Source of the DNA: Marisa cornuarietis
Taxonomy: Eukaryota; Mollusca; Gastropoda; Architaenioglossa; Ampullariidae
DNA: 64,000 nt
Reading direction: 5' to 3'
Assembly (NCBI GenBank): GCA_004794655.1
Contig: SMMW01000554.1
Coordinates: 10,178,501 to 10,242,500 of the forward strand
The position numbers were made by a program, and so were the translations under genes. The stretch's first letter is position 1. Each line of letters begins with the position of its first letter. The notes beneath the pieces are model-generated. The model did no database searches. It saw only the letters and a program-made list of their open reading frames with translations, and had not been told where the DNA came from. Below, piece by piece: positions 1 to 12,442 of the stretch.

Positions 1-24
1 AATATACTGGTTTGTCATTAAGGT

Positions 25-176
25 AGCACATTGGGTACGGCACTCACTTGTCACTACTACAGTAATACAGTGGTAAAACATTCACCTGTCACCACTACAG
101 TAACAGTGTGGGAAAGCACTCACTTGTCACCACTACAGTAGCAGTGTGGTAAAGCACACACTTATCACCATTCAAG
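25..176. repeat. 38-bp tandem repeat (minisatellite), about 4 copies
   Basis: Four imperfect copies of a 38-bp unit with the core CACTTGTCACCACTACAGTA follow each other from near the window edge to about 176. The first copy is the most diverged. The array may continue to the left of the window. Confidence 0.8.
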
Positions 177-179
177 TGA

Positions 180-2554
<2,375 letters not shown>

Positions 2555-2557
2555 GTG

Positions 2558-2624
<67 letters not shown>
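2555..2624. repeat. (GTGC)n(GT)n microsatellite
   Basis: A run of TGCG tetranucleotides grades into a pure GT run. It lies about 50 bp beyond the 3' end of the LINE at 2676-4860. Confidence 0.95.
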
Positions 2625-2775
2625 AACGATATAGATCAAGCGTTTCGAGGTATGAAACATAGGACCATCACTGGGAAGTCAGTCAGTCAGTCAGTCGTCC
2701 CTTGCCTGGCACCTGGCGTTGGGGGAGCACGTGGATAGACGCGGCACCTGACAGGGCCCGCCACTCTTGCCTATT

Positions 2776-3957
2776 TTAGGCGATAGTCAGAAGGTCCTGT
2801 ACAGGACGACCAGTCCAGTCTTTGACATTCGTAAGCCAGTTCTTCCTCTGACCACCGCGACGTCGGCCACCCTCCAAGGTGCCTTGAAGGATAGTCTTCG
2901 ACAAGGTGTCGTGCCGGGTTACATGGCCAAAGAAGACCAGCTTACGTCGCTTGACTGTTGATAGTAGAGGTTCCTGGTGTCCTACGAGTGTGGCAATCTT
3001 GTTTCTTACAAAGTCGTTGGTTTTGTGTTCTTTGTATGAGATGCGTAGCAGCCTCCTCAGGCACTTGTTCTCGAATGCCTGGATTTTCCTTTCCGTTTCG
3101 GCGAGCAGAGTCAACGTGTCGCATCCGTAGAGCAGGATCGGCATTACCAGGGATTTGTACAGCCTGTACTTGGTAGTGAACCTTATCTTGTGGCTATGCC
3201 AGATCCTATCTAGCCTAGCCATTGCTGCTGTTGCTGTTGCGATCCTGATGCGGATATCTAACGTGGAGCTGCCGTCCTTGGAGAGGGTGGCTCCCAAGTA
3301 CTGGAAGCTGCTTACCTCTTCGAGCTGTACCCCGTTCATATAGATCTCTGCCTTGCCGTTGCCATTTATCATAACTTTGCTCTTTTCAGTGCTGGTCTCC
3401 ATTCCATATGCCTTTGAGCTGTCTGTCAGTCTGTTGGTGAGGTCTTGCAGTTCCTTGTTTGTACCTGCTAACAGATATATGTCATCTGTAAAGCGTAGGT
3501 TGCAGATTGGTCCTCCACCGATTGAAATGGAAGTATGATAGTCATGAAGAGCTTCGAGCATGATGTTCTCCAAGAATATATTGAACAGCACTGGTGATAG
3601 GGGACATACTTGACTTACCCCTACTGTGGTGCGAAAGTAAGCTCCTATTTGGTTGTTCAGCAATACTGTACTCGTTGAGCTGTTATGCAACGCTTCAACA
3701 ACTTGGACGAGCCCTTCTTCAATGTTGAATTTCCGCATCACACGCCATAGCCCCTCGCGCCAGACTCTGTCAAATGCCTTTTTAAAGTCAATAAAGTTGT
3801 GGTAAAGGTCCCGCTGATGCCGAAGATGCTTTTCTATAAGAAGACGACAGTTGAAGATCTGCTTAACTTTGCTTCTACATGGTCTGAAGCCAGCCTGTTC
3901 TTCTGCTAGCAGCTCCTCTGTGGTGGTTCTGATGCGGTTCTGTATGACCTTCAGCAT
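2776..3957 (-). pseudogene. Reverse transcriptase domain, C-terminal part of the LINE ORF
   Basis: The 393-residue open frame carries RT landmarks in order: EEQAGFRPCRS near residue 20, FIDFKKAFDRVW near 55-67, VCPLSPVLFN near 115-125, an FTDDI box near 155 where active elements have F/YADD, and YLGATLSKDG near 220. A post-RT region with LYGCDTLTLL, RRLLRIS and GHVTRHDTLSKTILQGTLEGG follows. The methionine at 3957 is not the real start, because RT sequence continues upstream through and beyond the SINE. The A-to-T change in the catalytic box and V for G in the QG-CPLSP motif suggest an inactive enzyme. The frame is otherwise unbroken over about 1.2 kb, so the insertion is not very old. Confidence 0.85.
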
Positions 3958-4084
3958 GACTTTGCTTGGGTGACTGATAAGGCTTATGGTTCTGTAGTTC
4001 TGACACTGTTTGCTGTTTCCTTTCTTTGGGAGAGGTATGATTAGGGACTGCGTCCATTCTCTGGGCCATTCCTTGCGCTCCCAG

Positions 4085-4348
4085 CGATGGCCGAGTGGTT
4101 AGAGCGCTGGCTTCCGAACCGAGAGCGCGCTGGTTCAATTCCCAATAAGCGCAGCAAACTTCCCCCAGTCGACCCAGCTGACGGGAATGGGTACCTGACT
4201 CCATAGTGGGTTAGGGAAGGTAAGGCAGCGAGGGAGAGGAGATTGGCACCACCCTCATGTAAATGCTGGCCCCGAGAAAAGTGGGGTCTCTAACACCTCA
4301 CTCCCCTACGACCTGAAAAGGTTATGGGATGACCTTTACCCTTTTACC
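4085..4348 (+). mobile_element. tRNA-derived SINE inserted in the LINE
   Basis: The element starts with a tRNA-like head. An A box (TGGCCGAGTGG) lies near 4089 and a B box (GGTTCAATTCC) near 4131, with spacing and sequence like a Ser/Leu-type tRNA. A roughly 200-bp body follows, including CCGAGAAAAGTGGGGTCTC and ending in CCTTTACCCTTTTACC. Perfect 11-bp direct repeats TGCGCTCCCAG flank it at 4074-4084 and 4349-4359, as expected of a target-site duplication. Removing one repeat and the element restores the host RT frame. Related copies lie at 17974-18365. The conserved centre suggests a central-domain SINE superfamily, but I cannot name which. Confidence 0.9.
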
Positions 4349-4869
4349 TGCGCTCCCAGACTCTTTGGCACAGGACAGTTAGGGCCTTTGTAGTTGCTTC
4401 CCCACCCTGCTTGAGTAGCTCAGCTGGTACGTTATCAACGCCTGGTGACTTTCCTCCCTTCAAACTATGTAAAGCTCTTTCGACCTCTTCCCGTAGGACT
4501 GGTATGTCTGCAGGTTCACTGTCTCTAGTCTGGTTGTTTTGGAGAATGTTGGCGTCGGTCTTCAGGTGGTAGTTGTACAGGTCCTTGCAGTATTCTCTCC
4601 ATCGGTTGAGTACAGCATTGCCTTCGGTGAGTAGGTGACCATTGCTGTCTTCGATGACTGAGATCTTCTGCTGGTCTGTCTTAGTGAGGGTCTTTAGAAG
4701 TTGATAGGCGCCTTTTTGCTGTCACCTCGTGCCATTCCATCCTCTATGTCCCGGCACTGATTCTCGACCAGCTCTCCTTAGCTGCCTTCATCCCTTTCTT
4801 AATGGCACAGCGTTGTACTTCTGAAAAGCTCCCACCAAGTCCACCAAACCTGTATTTACAATGCCTCAC

Positions 4870-7800
4870 TAATTACAGTTTGCAGAAGAAGTTTGCTAGT
4901 TGAGAAATATAAGACAAAGAATCTGCAAGGTCCAGTTTTGTTGGTTGCAGCCACCCAAGGGTAGATTTTACAGATGAATCAAAGGAATATGCGAGATCAG
5001 ACATGTTTTCCCTGTGATATTAACCGAAAGGGCACTATGAATGACTGCTGGATGCTGTTAGATTGATAGTTGCACAGTGCAACTGTTAGGACAAGTGAGG
5101 CAAAACAAACACTAACGCGTGGAGCAGTTAAAGTGCTGAGGGATCTTAACGGAGCAAACTGAGCCCAGATGCGACAAAATGTGTTGGATATACAGCATCC
5201 AACATTGGTAAGGACCAAAAAAAACAATAAACTGTTCAGGCTATGTGATTAAGAAAGACTGATAACACATTTTTATTTCATTTTTTCTAAGTCATTGCTT
5301 TTTCTGCGGCAGTTTCTGTCAGGACTAGTACAGCTACAATGGCTGTTGATACAGTGCCTAATTTAATTTCTGACAGTCACAAAGTGCAATGTAGACATAC
5401 AAATACCCTGGTAATTGTAAAGAAGTCCCTGTGTGTGTGCAACAATACATTCTAATGTTACTTTTGAGTTGCATGTTACTTTATGTTACCTACGCTTTTA
5501 AGTCTAAATAAATTTTCTGTATGAGTTAAATCTGTGATGTGGGCTACACATAATATGTATAAGGAATTGATATAATTTCATGCAGTTACAATTTGGACAG
5601 AATATTACTGGGGTTTTTTTCCGACCATTGAGCTCAAGTGAAAGCATTATAGTTCATGTTGTACTTACAGACTGGACAAAATATTACTGGAGTCGTTCTG
5701 TTTCCCCCGAGTGAAAGCACAACATGCGCCTAGGCAGACAGGTAACTGGAATAAAATTGCTACTGATCCAAACGTTACAGCATCATTGCTTAATTCTTTT
5801 AAGAAATTGTACGAAGAATACAATCATTACTTTCAGGTGTCGCTACATTACACAGGCTATCTGTGCGAAAAACTTAAGTTGTCGGAATTTTAGTACTTTA
5901 CAGTAGAAGTAGTGGACAGTCTAGCAGCATTTTCAAATTTTTTGTGAGACGTCCATGCAGTTGTTCATCGATCATGATTACCAATAACATCAATGATTAC
6001 CAATAACATGCAATAACAGCGTTTGAGATTATTTCTGACTGTTTTTCTGCTTCTGTTCCTTTTTCAGATTAAAAAAAATGTTGCTGGACGAAGCTTTCGT
6101 TCCTTTTTTATATCTTAATTGCAGCTGCAAAAATTCACAAACGACTCGTGCTAACCGACATCTCCATCTGGTATTTGGCTTTCTGAACCCTCACAATCAT
6201 CAGTTCAAACGTGTAGTGCTTATTACCTCAAGACTATGCAAATTTAAATATTACTATTCGCTTCTGGTCCAAAGGAAATTAAAATCTTCCAAAGTATGTG
6301 ACACATCGTTCCGACCGCTGGGCATCGTTTACATGCTTAGCATTGGTTCATAACATGACGCAGCACGTTATTCGCGCGCAGGAAAGAGATTTTTCCAGAC
6401 TTGATTACAGGTGGAAATCGCTAATTTTGAGATTAGACAATAAATAAACGGTTGTGTTTCAGGCGCTGTAATTTTACAGACTATATTTACATTGTCTCCA
6501 ACTACCAGAATTTGGATCACCTGAGTGAGTCTTTAAATCATCCTATAAACAAATGACTACGTGCCTGTTCCCCATCCCCTCCCCCGTCTCCGTTCGTGCG
6601 CCAGTAGAAACTCCAGAACTCCCCCGCCAATGACACAAAGGCGCTGTGAAGACGTGAAGACAATATACATGAACCTGTTGTAACAGTCAAGCAACCAACA
6701 TCCGGGCTTGCGAGGCAGGAGCTAGAACCAGCCTCGACGATGCATCATTACCAGCTGATTGCGAAGATTATGTGACTTGCTCGCCCTTATCTGTCCTCTA
6801 CAGCAGCGTCATCTTTTAACGCCATCACAAACGGCCTATGTCTTTGGAAGATAACGGCTGGGACAAACAAATTGCTTAGGAATCACACCTATTTTAGTTT
6901 ATGAAGGCACCTCGGTCCGTAGCTTCATAGTTAAACGCTTTATCATGACGGCGAAGCGAATCTTCTTGGCTGTTCCGAGTAAAAGATAGCTGGTCATTTA
7001 GAGTGGGAAAAGGAGCTAAAGTCCAGCAGAGATTAAGCTAGGCTACAAGGTTAAGTCACAGGAAAAAAGTGAAGGGAGAGAGAGAGAATCAGAGGAATAT
7101 TACAAATGAGCACCCCTCACTGGACCCTACAAAGATGGGCTTATCTTGTCAGGCGCCTGGCGAGGTCTCAACGCGTGCTGACAGGGCGACTGGGTACAGA
7201 GCGGCGTCAAGGGGACACTTCTTCTCGGCGTTGATAGGAAACCGCGATTACTCCCCCCCTGACACCAAGCTTGGCGACTTAATATTGGTCTTGATGCGAG
7301 GAAAAATAGAAACCATATTAATAAACCCTTCTCTTTGCGTGTGTCTCCTTTCTAAGATGTATTCATTTCAATTTTCAATCTACTCACTCGACACGTCCTA
7401 ACATGACGCGCTTTGTCTGGATTTGAACGCAAACTGACAAATGATTAGTTTTCCATTTTTTTCCCAATCACCCAATAAAAAAGCTGACAGTGGTCCTCTC
7501 GTTCGGTGCGACATTGATATCTATACACAGTAATATACACATACCTCACTTATTGTTGCTATCTTTTTATCGAAAGTAAATCTTTTCTGATTAATGTTAC
7601 TACCCTTGAGGACGTGACCACAGGGCGTCACAGAAAATAATATTAATATTAGATGGCTGGATGACGAAATACAGCACTGGTAATTACTGTTTGGACATCA
7701 CAAAGAACTCGGTCGTTCTGATAATAGTCTATTAAAGCTGCCCCTCCTACTGTTCTCATAAAAACGCTTTACTTAATCGTTGTCCCTGTGTCTGAGGCCG

Positions 7801-8580
7801 TAGGGTAGCAAGGACTGGCCAGAATTCAGTGATTGCAATCAAGTGACATGGTGTGATCGCCCATTATGCGAGACTTTTGTCTACTCGGTGTCATGTCCAC
7901 GCTTTAATGATGACATGTCGGTGATAATCCTGTCAAATAAGATAATGCACAAAAGTCTTATAATATAAAGCGGCCATAGAGGCGGTGAACAAAGTGGTTT
8001 GGCGTTTCACTTTTTCCGCCTACCGTTATAGGTCAGCAATCCATCGTTGTTGAAAAAAAAAATAGTTGTCCAGTCACTGGCCCAGACTAGCTTCGTTGCA
8101 ACAACCATCTAAAGTCCAACACACTAACCACAAGATCACGGTGTTCTCGATGATGTGAGTTGAGTAGACATGTCCCGTCTATCATTTCAAGTGGTGGCTG
8201 TTTTTAGCATGCGATACAAAAGATTCCTTTCCGGAGCTACAAGTCTCTGAAATTTTGATAAATTGATTTATATTATGCATGTGGGGACAATGATCCGGGA
8301 GTGAATTTGGTGCTCTATGACGACTGGTTGCCGGTTGACAATAGATCCCGATAACCGGACACTATGTCTTCCCTCTTGTACATTATCATGTACAAGTCGA
8401 CGATGTAAGCAACATTTTGCTTCAGCTTGACCAGCTTTTCCTTCGAGAAGTTTATTATTATGTTATTTTATTAAATCGTTATTAAGCAGAGAAGCGAACG
8501 AGAAAAGTATAAACAGGAAAGTACAAAAAGCGAAAGGAAAGCAGAAAGACGAAATAGTGTGGTTTGAATTTCGCTATGGA
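4870..8580. other. Intergenic stretch without recognisable genes
   Basis: No frame resembles a known protein. A roughly 60-bp direct repeat is present at 5585-5647 and 5665-5720, sharing GGACA-AATATTACTGG and GAGTGAAAGCA. This looks like a local duplication. The rest is AT-rich unique-looking sequence. Confidence 0.5.
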
Positions 8581-8589
8581 AAACGAGTG

Positions 8590-8965
8590 GAAGTTTTACG
8601 GAAGTCGTATGAACAACATGTGTGAAGTCTTAAGAAAGTCGCGTAAACAAAGTGTGTGAATTTTTATGGAAGTCGTGTGAACCAAATGCGTGAAGACATA
8701 TGAAAGTTGTATGAGCGGCGCCGTGTGAAGTCTTCTGGAAATCGTGTGAACAACGTAGTGAAGTCTCATGGAAGTTGCGTGAACAAAGTGTGTAAAATAT
8801 TATGAAAGTCATGTGAACAAAGCGTGTGAAGTCTTATGGAAGTCATGTGAACAAAGTGTGTGAAGTCTTTGGGAAGTCGCGTGACCAAAGTGTATCAAGT
8901 CGTGTGAACAAAATGTGTGGAGTCTTGTCATGTGAACAAAGTGTGTATGGTCTCTTATAAGTCGT
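8590..8965. repeat. About 34-bp minisatellite (GTGTGAAGTCT unit)
   Basis: About ten degenerate copies of a unit resembling GTGTGAAGTCTTATGGAAGT plus CGTGTGAACAAA follow head to tail. Copy lengths vary through small deletions. Open frames on the minus strand rich in HDFHKTSH-like peptides are translations of this repeat. Confidence 0.88.
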
Positions 8966-9019
8966 CGGAAAGTATTACATACTATTAGAGAAAACTTTAA
9001 TCCAGCATCGCCACACATT

Positions 9020-9105
9020 TCTTGTGTGAGTGGTGGGGGCGAGATCTGAACCTCAGAACCACAATCTTCACTGTCTTAACGCGAGCTCCACATGCCACGC
9101 TTTAT
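9020..9105 (-). mobile_element. Possible tRNA-derived SINE remnant
   Basis: On the minus strand the segment reads TGGCATGTGGAG, then GTTAAGACAGTGAAG, then GAGGTTCAGATCTCGCCCCC. The spacing resembles a tRNA A box and B box. No body, tail or target duplication was found, so this is weak. Confidence 0.35.
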
Positions 9106-9114
9106 CACAGCGTG

Positions 9115-9116
<2 letters not shown>

Positions 9117-9165
<49 letters not shown>
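9117..9165. repeat. (CAAT)n microsatellite
   Basis: About 12 perfect tetranucleotide units lie between the two minisatellites. Confidence 0.97.
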
Positions 9166-9319
9166 TGCCCGAAGAAAAAGTGTCGATGAAAAGAAAGTTC
9201 AGGCTGTAGGCGTTTCTCTGGCAATGGCATTGAGTCTTGTAGGGACTGACCCAAGTTGGTCCAGTTTATTTAGCATCTAGCATTCCTAGTTAAAGAGAAT
9301 TTCTTGGAAACTGGTCAGC

Positions 9320-9770
9320 CTCTATGGAGGAGGGCTGTAGTTTTTTTGTAGTCTGTAGATGAGGTAAACACTATTTTGCAGCATCTGTAGAGGAGGATTA
9401 TAGTATTTAATGTCAGCAGTAGAGGCTTTAAGTATTGTGTAAAATCTGCAAAGGAAGACTTTAGTATTTTGCAGCATATGTAGTATTTTGTAGCATCTTT
9501 AGAGGCGGGACAGAGTATTGTGTAGCTTATGTAGCGGATGGATGCAGAATTTTGTAACGTCTGTGGCAGCGGGATAGTATTTTGTAGAGTCTGTAGAGTC
9601 TGCACAAAGGGGATGCAGTATTTTGTAGTGTCTGTAGAAGAGGATTGCAGTATTTTGTAGTGTCTGTAGAAGAGGAGTGCAGTATTTTGTAGTGTCTGTA
9701 GAGGATGAATTTAATATTTTGTAGAGTCCGTGGAGAAGCGATGGAGTATTGTAGATAATGGTAAAGAATG
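9320..9770. repeat. 32-bp minisatellite (GTATTTTGTAG unit)
   Basis: Copies of a 32-bp unit beginning GCAGTATTTTGTAGTGTCTG repeat head to tail. Three near-identical copies lie at about 9617-9712, with more diverged copies on both sides. The long minus-strand frames across it are repeat translations and not genes. Confidence 0.9.
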
Positions 9771-10199
9771 TTGCAGCCTGTTTTAGTATTAGTCTTCGTA
9801 GATGGCTGAGCATTTTGAACATTTGTAGAGTGTAGAGGCTGTCCGAAGTTGATGGAACAAGCAACAAGACTTTATGATAAACAGAATCACGACAGTGGAG
9901 CTGAAACGATTGCCATCATATTGGAACTATTTTTCCAGTGTCTGTATATTTGTGTGCATGTATACGTTGGACAACGTGTATATATGCGTGATGCACAGGT
10001 TGAAATGATTGTCGATTGGCTGTTGTCTGTAAATCTCCGCCTTTTCTTTAACAATGGCCGCACAAAAACGATATACAATGTAAATTTCACTTCGCTATCT
10101 TCATTTTCGCCGAAGTCCGCGGTTCGATTCTGAATAAACATAAGTGAAAGATCCACGCACCACGTAACAGTCCCCTCCATACTACCACCAACACCATCA

Positions 10200-11531
10200 C
10201 CACCACCACCCCACCACCCTCCACACTTCACAGCCACGACGGAGCGCGTGTCGATCGGCGAGAGGCGGGGCTTCCAGCCGCCACTCACCACACGACAGCG
10301 TACGAGCGTGAAGGGGAGGGGTGTTTGCGAAGCTCTCGGGGCGAACCCCGCCCATTGTGGCGATAACACCCGCTGAGCGGCGTAATTGCCGTTGTACACA
10401 CGGCGCGTCCAAAGCCGCGCTTTTGTGTCCAGGCCTCGCGTCGCGCGACCACCAACACGGGTATTGACATCCACCCTAGCGGGTCCTCGACCGGCCGTGC
10501 GCTGCGCCGCTGAAGCAACGTGTCAAGACTTTGAGCGGCAGCCTGCCTGGGGTAGTGGGGGGTAGCTCTTAGAGGTGGTGATATATCTCGAAAGAGAGAG
10601 AATTTGCTGGTGGGTGGGGGGAAGCTGAAGAGGCCGGGGGCTGGGTTACCGTCTTGGTTATGACTTCATTTTTCTGTCGATAGTGGCTGCGTAACCCTTT
10701 CCCCCTCCCACAGCGCTATGACTATTACTTGAGAGACTCCCCGAGTAAGAGGGGCTGGTATGCACAACACACAGGGCGATTGTCCATGGTCAGAGAGCGT
10801 TCTCACGGCAGTCCGGCTGTTGGAGTGAAGCCACCAGGACAAACCATGACCCCGCGAGAGTCATCGGCAGTATGGGGTTTCCTGTAGGACTGGTTTGACA
10901 CGCCTCGAGAGGGTAAAGTGGACTGTGTGAGGGGCGGCTGGTTGCTGGCCGATAGGCCGGGAGAGGAAATAATGGGAAGTGGTTCTAGTTCTATCATCTC
11001 ATAATGGGAAGGCGCTTGGAGGGCCTTGTACTCGCCGTCGACCGCGCGGACCACCGCAGTCTTCTCCGTCCCTGACGCACGCCGACGTCCCAGCGATCGT
11101 GCGTGTCATTCACGCTGCAGCAAGACGCCCTCGCCGCAATCTCCGCCTGCTGCCTCGCGTCCGTTGTTATCGTGGAAACAAAACAAAAGCAAGCCATCTG
11201 ACGCAAAAGGGTTTTCACTGACGCTGGAATCATAAGCTGTTAGGGTGTTTATTTATTTATTTTTTTTGGTTTACTTTCTGTTCTTTCGCTGTTGTCATGG
11301 TGGAATCAAACTCTGCGTTGCAGGAAAAGTGCCGCTACTTTGAGTGATCCGCTGAAGCTAGAGAGAGAAACACGGGATCCCAAGACTGAACATTTGTTTC
11401 TATGGGACCATCTTCCAAGAAAGACGATGGAGGAGAACAAGAACTGAAAAGATCAGACAGCGATCAGAAGCAGACGATAAGAGGCTGCTGAGAGTTCAGC
11501 CGGTCCATCAGTCAGCTGTGAAACAAACGCC
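10200..11531 (+). promoter_or_regulatory. CpG-rich 5' flank and 5' UTR region of HHEX
   Basis: From about 10,225 to 10,520 the sequence is clearly richer in G+C and CpG than its surroundings, and it contains an Sp1-type CCCCGCCC at 10,346-10,353. GC-rich patches continue to about 11,200, then an unremarkable leader runs to the ATG at 11,532. I find no convincing TATA box and cannot place the transcription start. The regulatory role is inferred from position and composition only. Confidence 0.45.
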
Positions 11532-12186
11532 ATGATCCACCCGATTGCGACCCACCCACCCCATCACGGAGCGGTGCCCGCCGGAATCGCGGGGCTGTAC
11601 TCCATATCTCCCGCCGCCCTGGCTGCCAGCAGCCACCAGCATTCTCTACACGGCCATCTTGGACATATCCTGCAAACGGCCGGCATGAACCACGCCACCG
11701 TGTCGTCACCTTCCGTCACGCAGACTCCGGCTTCTTCGCCCACGTCGTCGGCGTCCTCATCCTTTCTCATTGACGACATTTTAGGCAAATCCAGTCGCTG
11801 TGTTTCGGGTGCCGCGCCAACGGGTGGCAGTCCCCCACCCGGGGTGGCAGTGGCTCAGTCCGCAGCATCCTCTGGTAGCCTCGCCCGTCCAACGCCCGTC
11901 CACGCCACTACGTCGGCCTCGGCTGCCGCAGCTGCAGCTGCCGCCGCTGCTGCAGCAGCAGCTGTTGCTTTGCCTGGAGGAGGGGCGAACAGCGGTAGCG
12001 CCGGAACTTTGCCCCCAACTCTGTTTAAACCTCTGACGTTTTATGACCCTGGGTTGGTGGGACCTGCAGGGTACCTCGGCCCTCATTTAGCTGCCTACCC
12101 CGGAAGTTTGGTGAACCACTTCTACCCGCTGTCTTTCCACAGACCCGAGTACGCACTGCTGGAGCGACATGCGGCGCTGGGAAAAG
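11532..12186 (+). CDS. HHEX: HHEX exon 1 (coding part)
   Basis: Codes residues 1-218 plus one base (phase 1). The donor is AAAAG/GTGAGC. It contains the eh1 motif, the polyalanine tract and the YPLSFHRPEYALLERHAALGK end. The open frame continues to 12,242 into the intron, but that extension has no homeodomain and is not used in the model. Confidence 0.93.
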
Positions 12187-12411
12187 GTGAGCAAACTGTG
12201 TGGACAGTGAAGTCTGTAGTTGTCCCTAAGACAAGCGAATAGTGTGAAACGTTAAGCCTGTGTTGTCTTCTAGGTGAGCGACAGGGTAGGTTGAAGTAAA
12301 CAGGGAGCTCTGTGTTGTTTGCTTGTAGCTAGCTAAAGCACTGGGTGCGAATAGACTGGGCTAATAAGTAATGCTAGGGTTTAGACGTACGATTAGTCCA
12401 TAAAACCTCTA

Positions 12412-12442
<31 letters not shown>

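Larger units (their letters stand above)
2676..4860 (-). mobile_element. 5'-truncated non-LTR retrotransposon (LINE), nested SINE
   Basis: Read on the minus strand, about 4860 to 4360 encodes the region just before and at the start of a reverse transcriptase domain (degraded GKSPGVDN and VPAELLKQGG motifs). After a SINE interruption the frame resumes and runs to a stop at 2776. Below the stop is a short 3' region ending in a (GACT)n run at 2676-2697, a plausible LINE tail. The endonuclease half is missing, so the copy is 5' truncated near 4860, and a frame disturbance is visible near 4720-4760. It belongs to the endonuclease-RT elements widespread in molluscs and cnidarians; I could not settle the clade (RTE- or CR1-like). 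Confidence 0.85.

Noticed and set aside
4085..4150. Ser/Leu-type tRNA gene
   Set aside because: A and B boxes are present, but the cloverleaf is not completed and the sequence continues into a SINE body with a target duplication.
8090..8165. tRNA-like segment on the minus strand (GTGGTTAGTGTGTTGGACT)
   Set aside because: It resembles an A-box region only. No B box at the right distance and no related copy was found.
8590..9770. CRISPR-like array
   Set aside because: The repeats are head-to-tail minisatellite units without unique spacers, in a eukaryotic genome.
9887..10474. 195-codon open frame on the minus strand
   Set aside because: It crosses the GC-rich block and shows no family signature. 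GC-rich DNA has few stops by chance.
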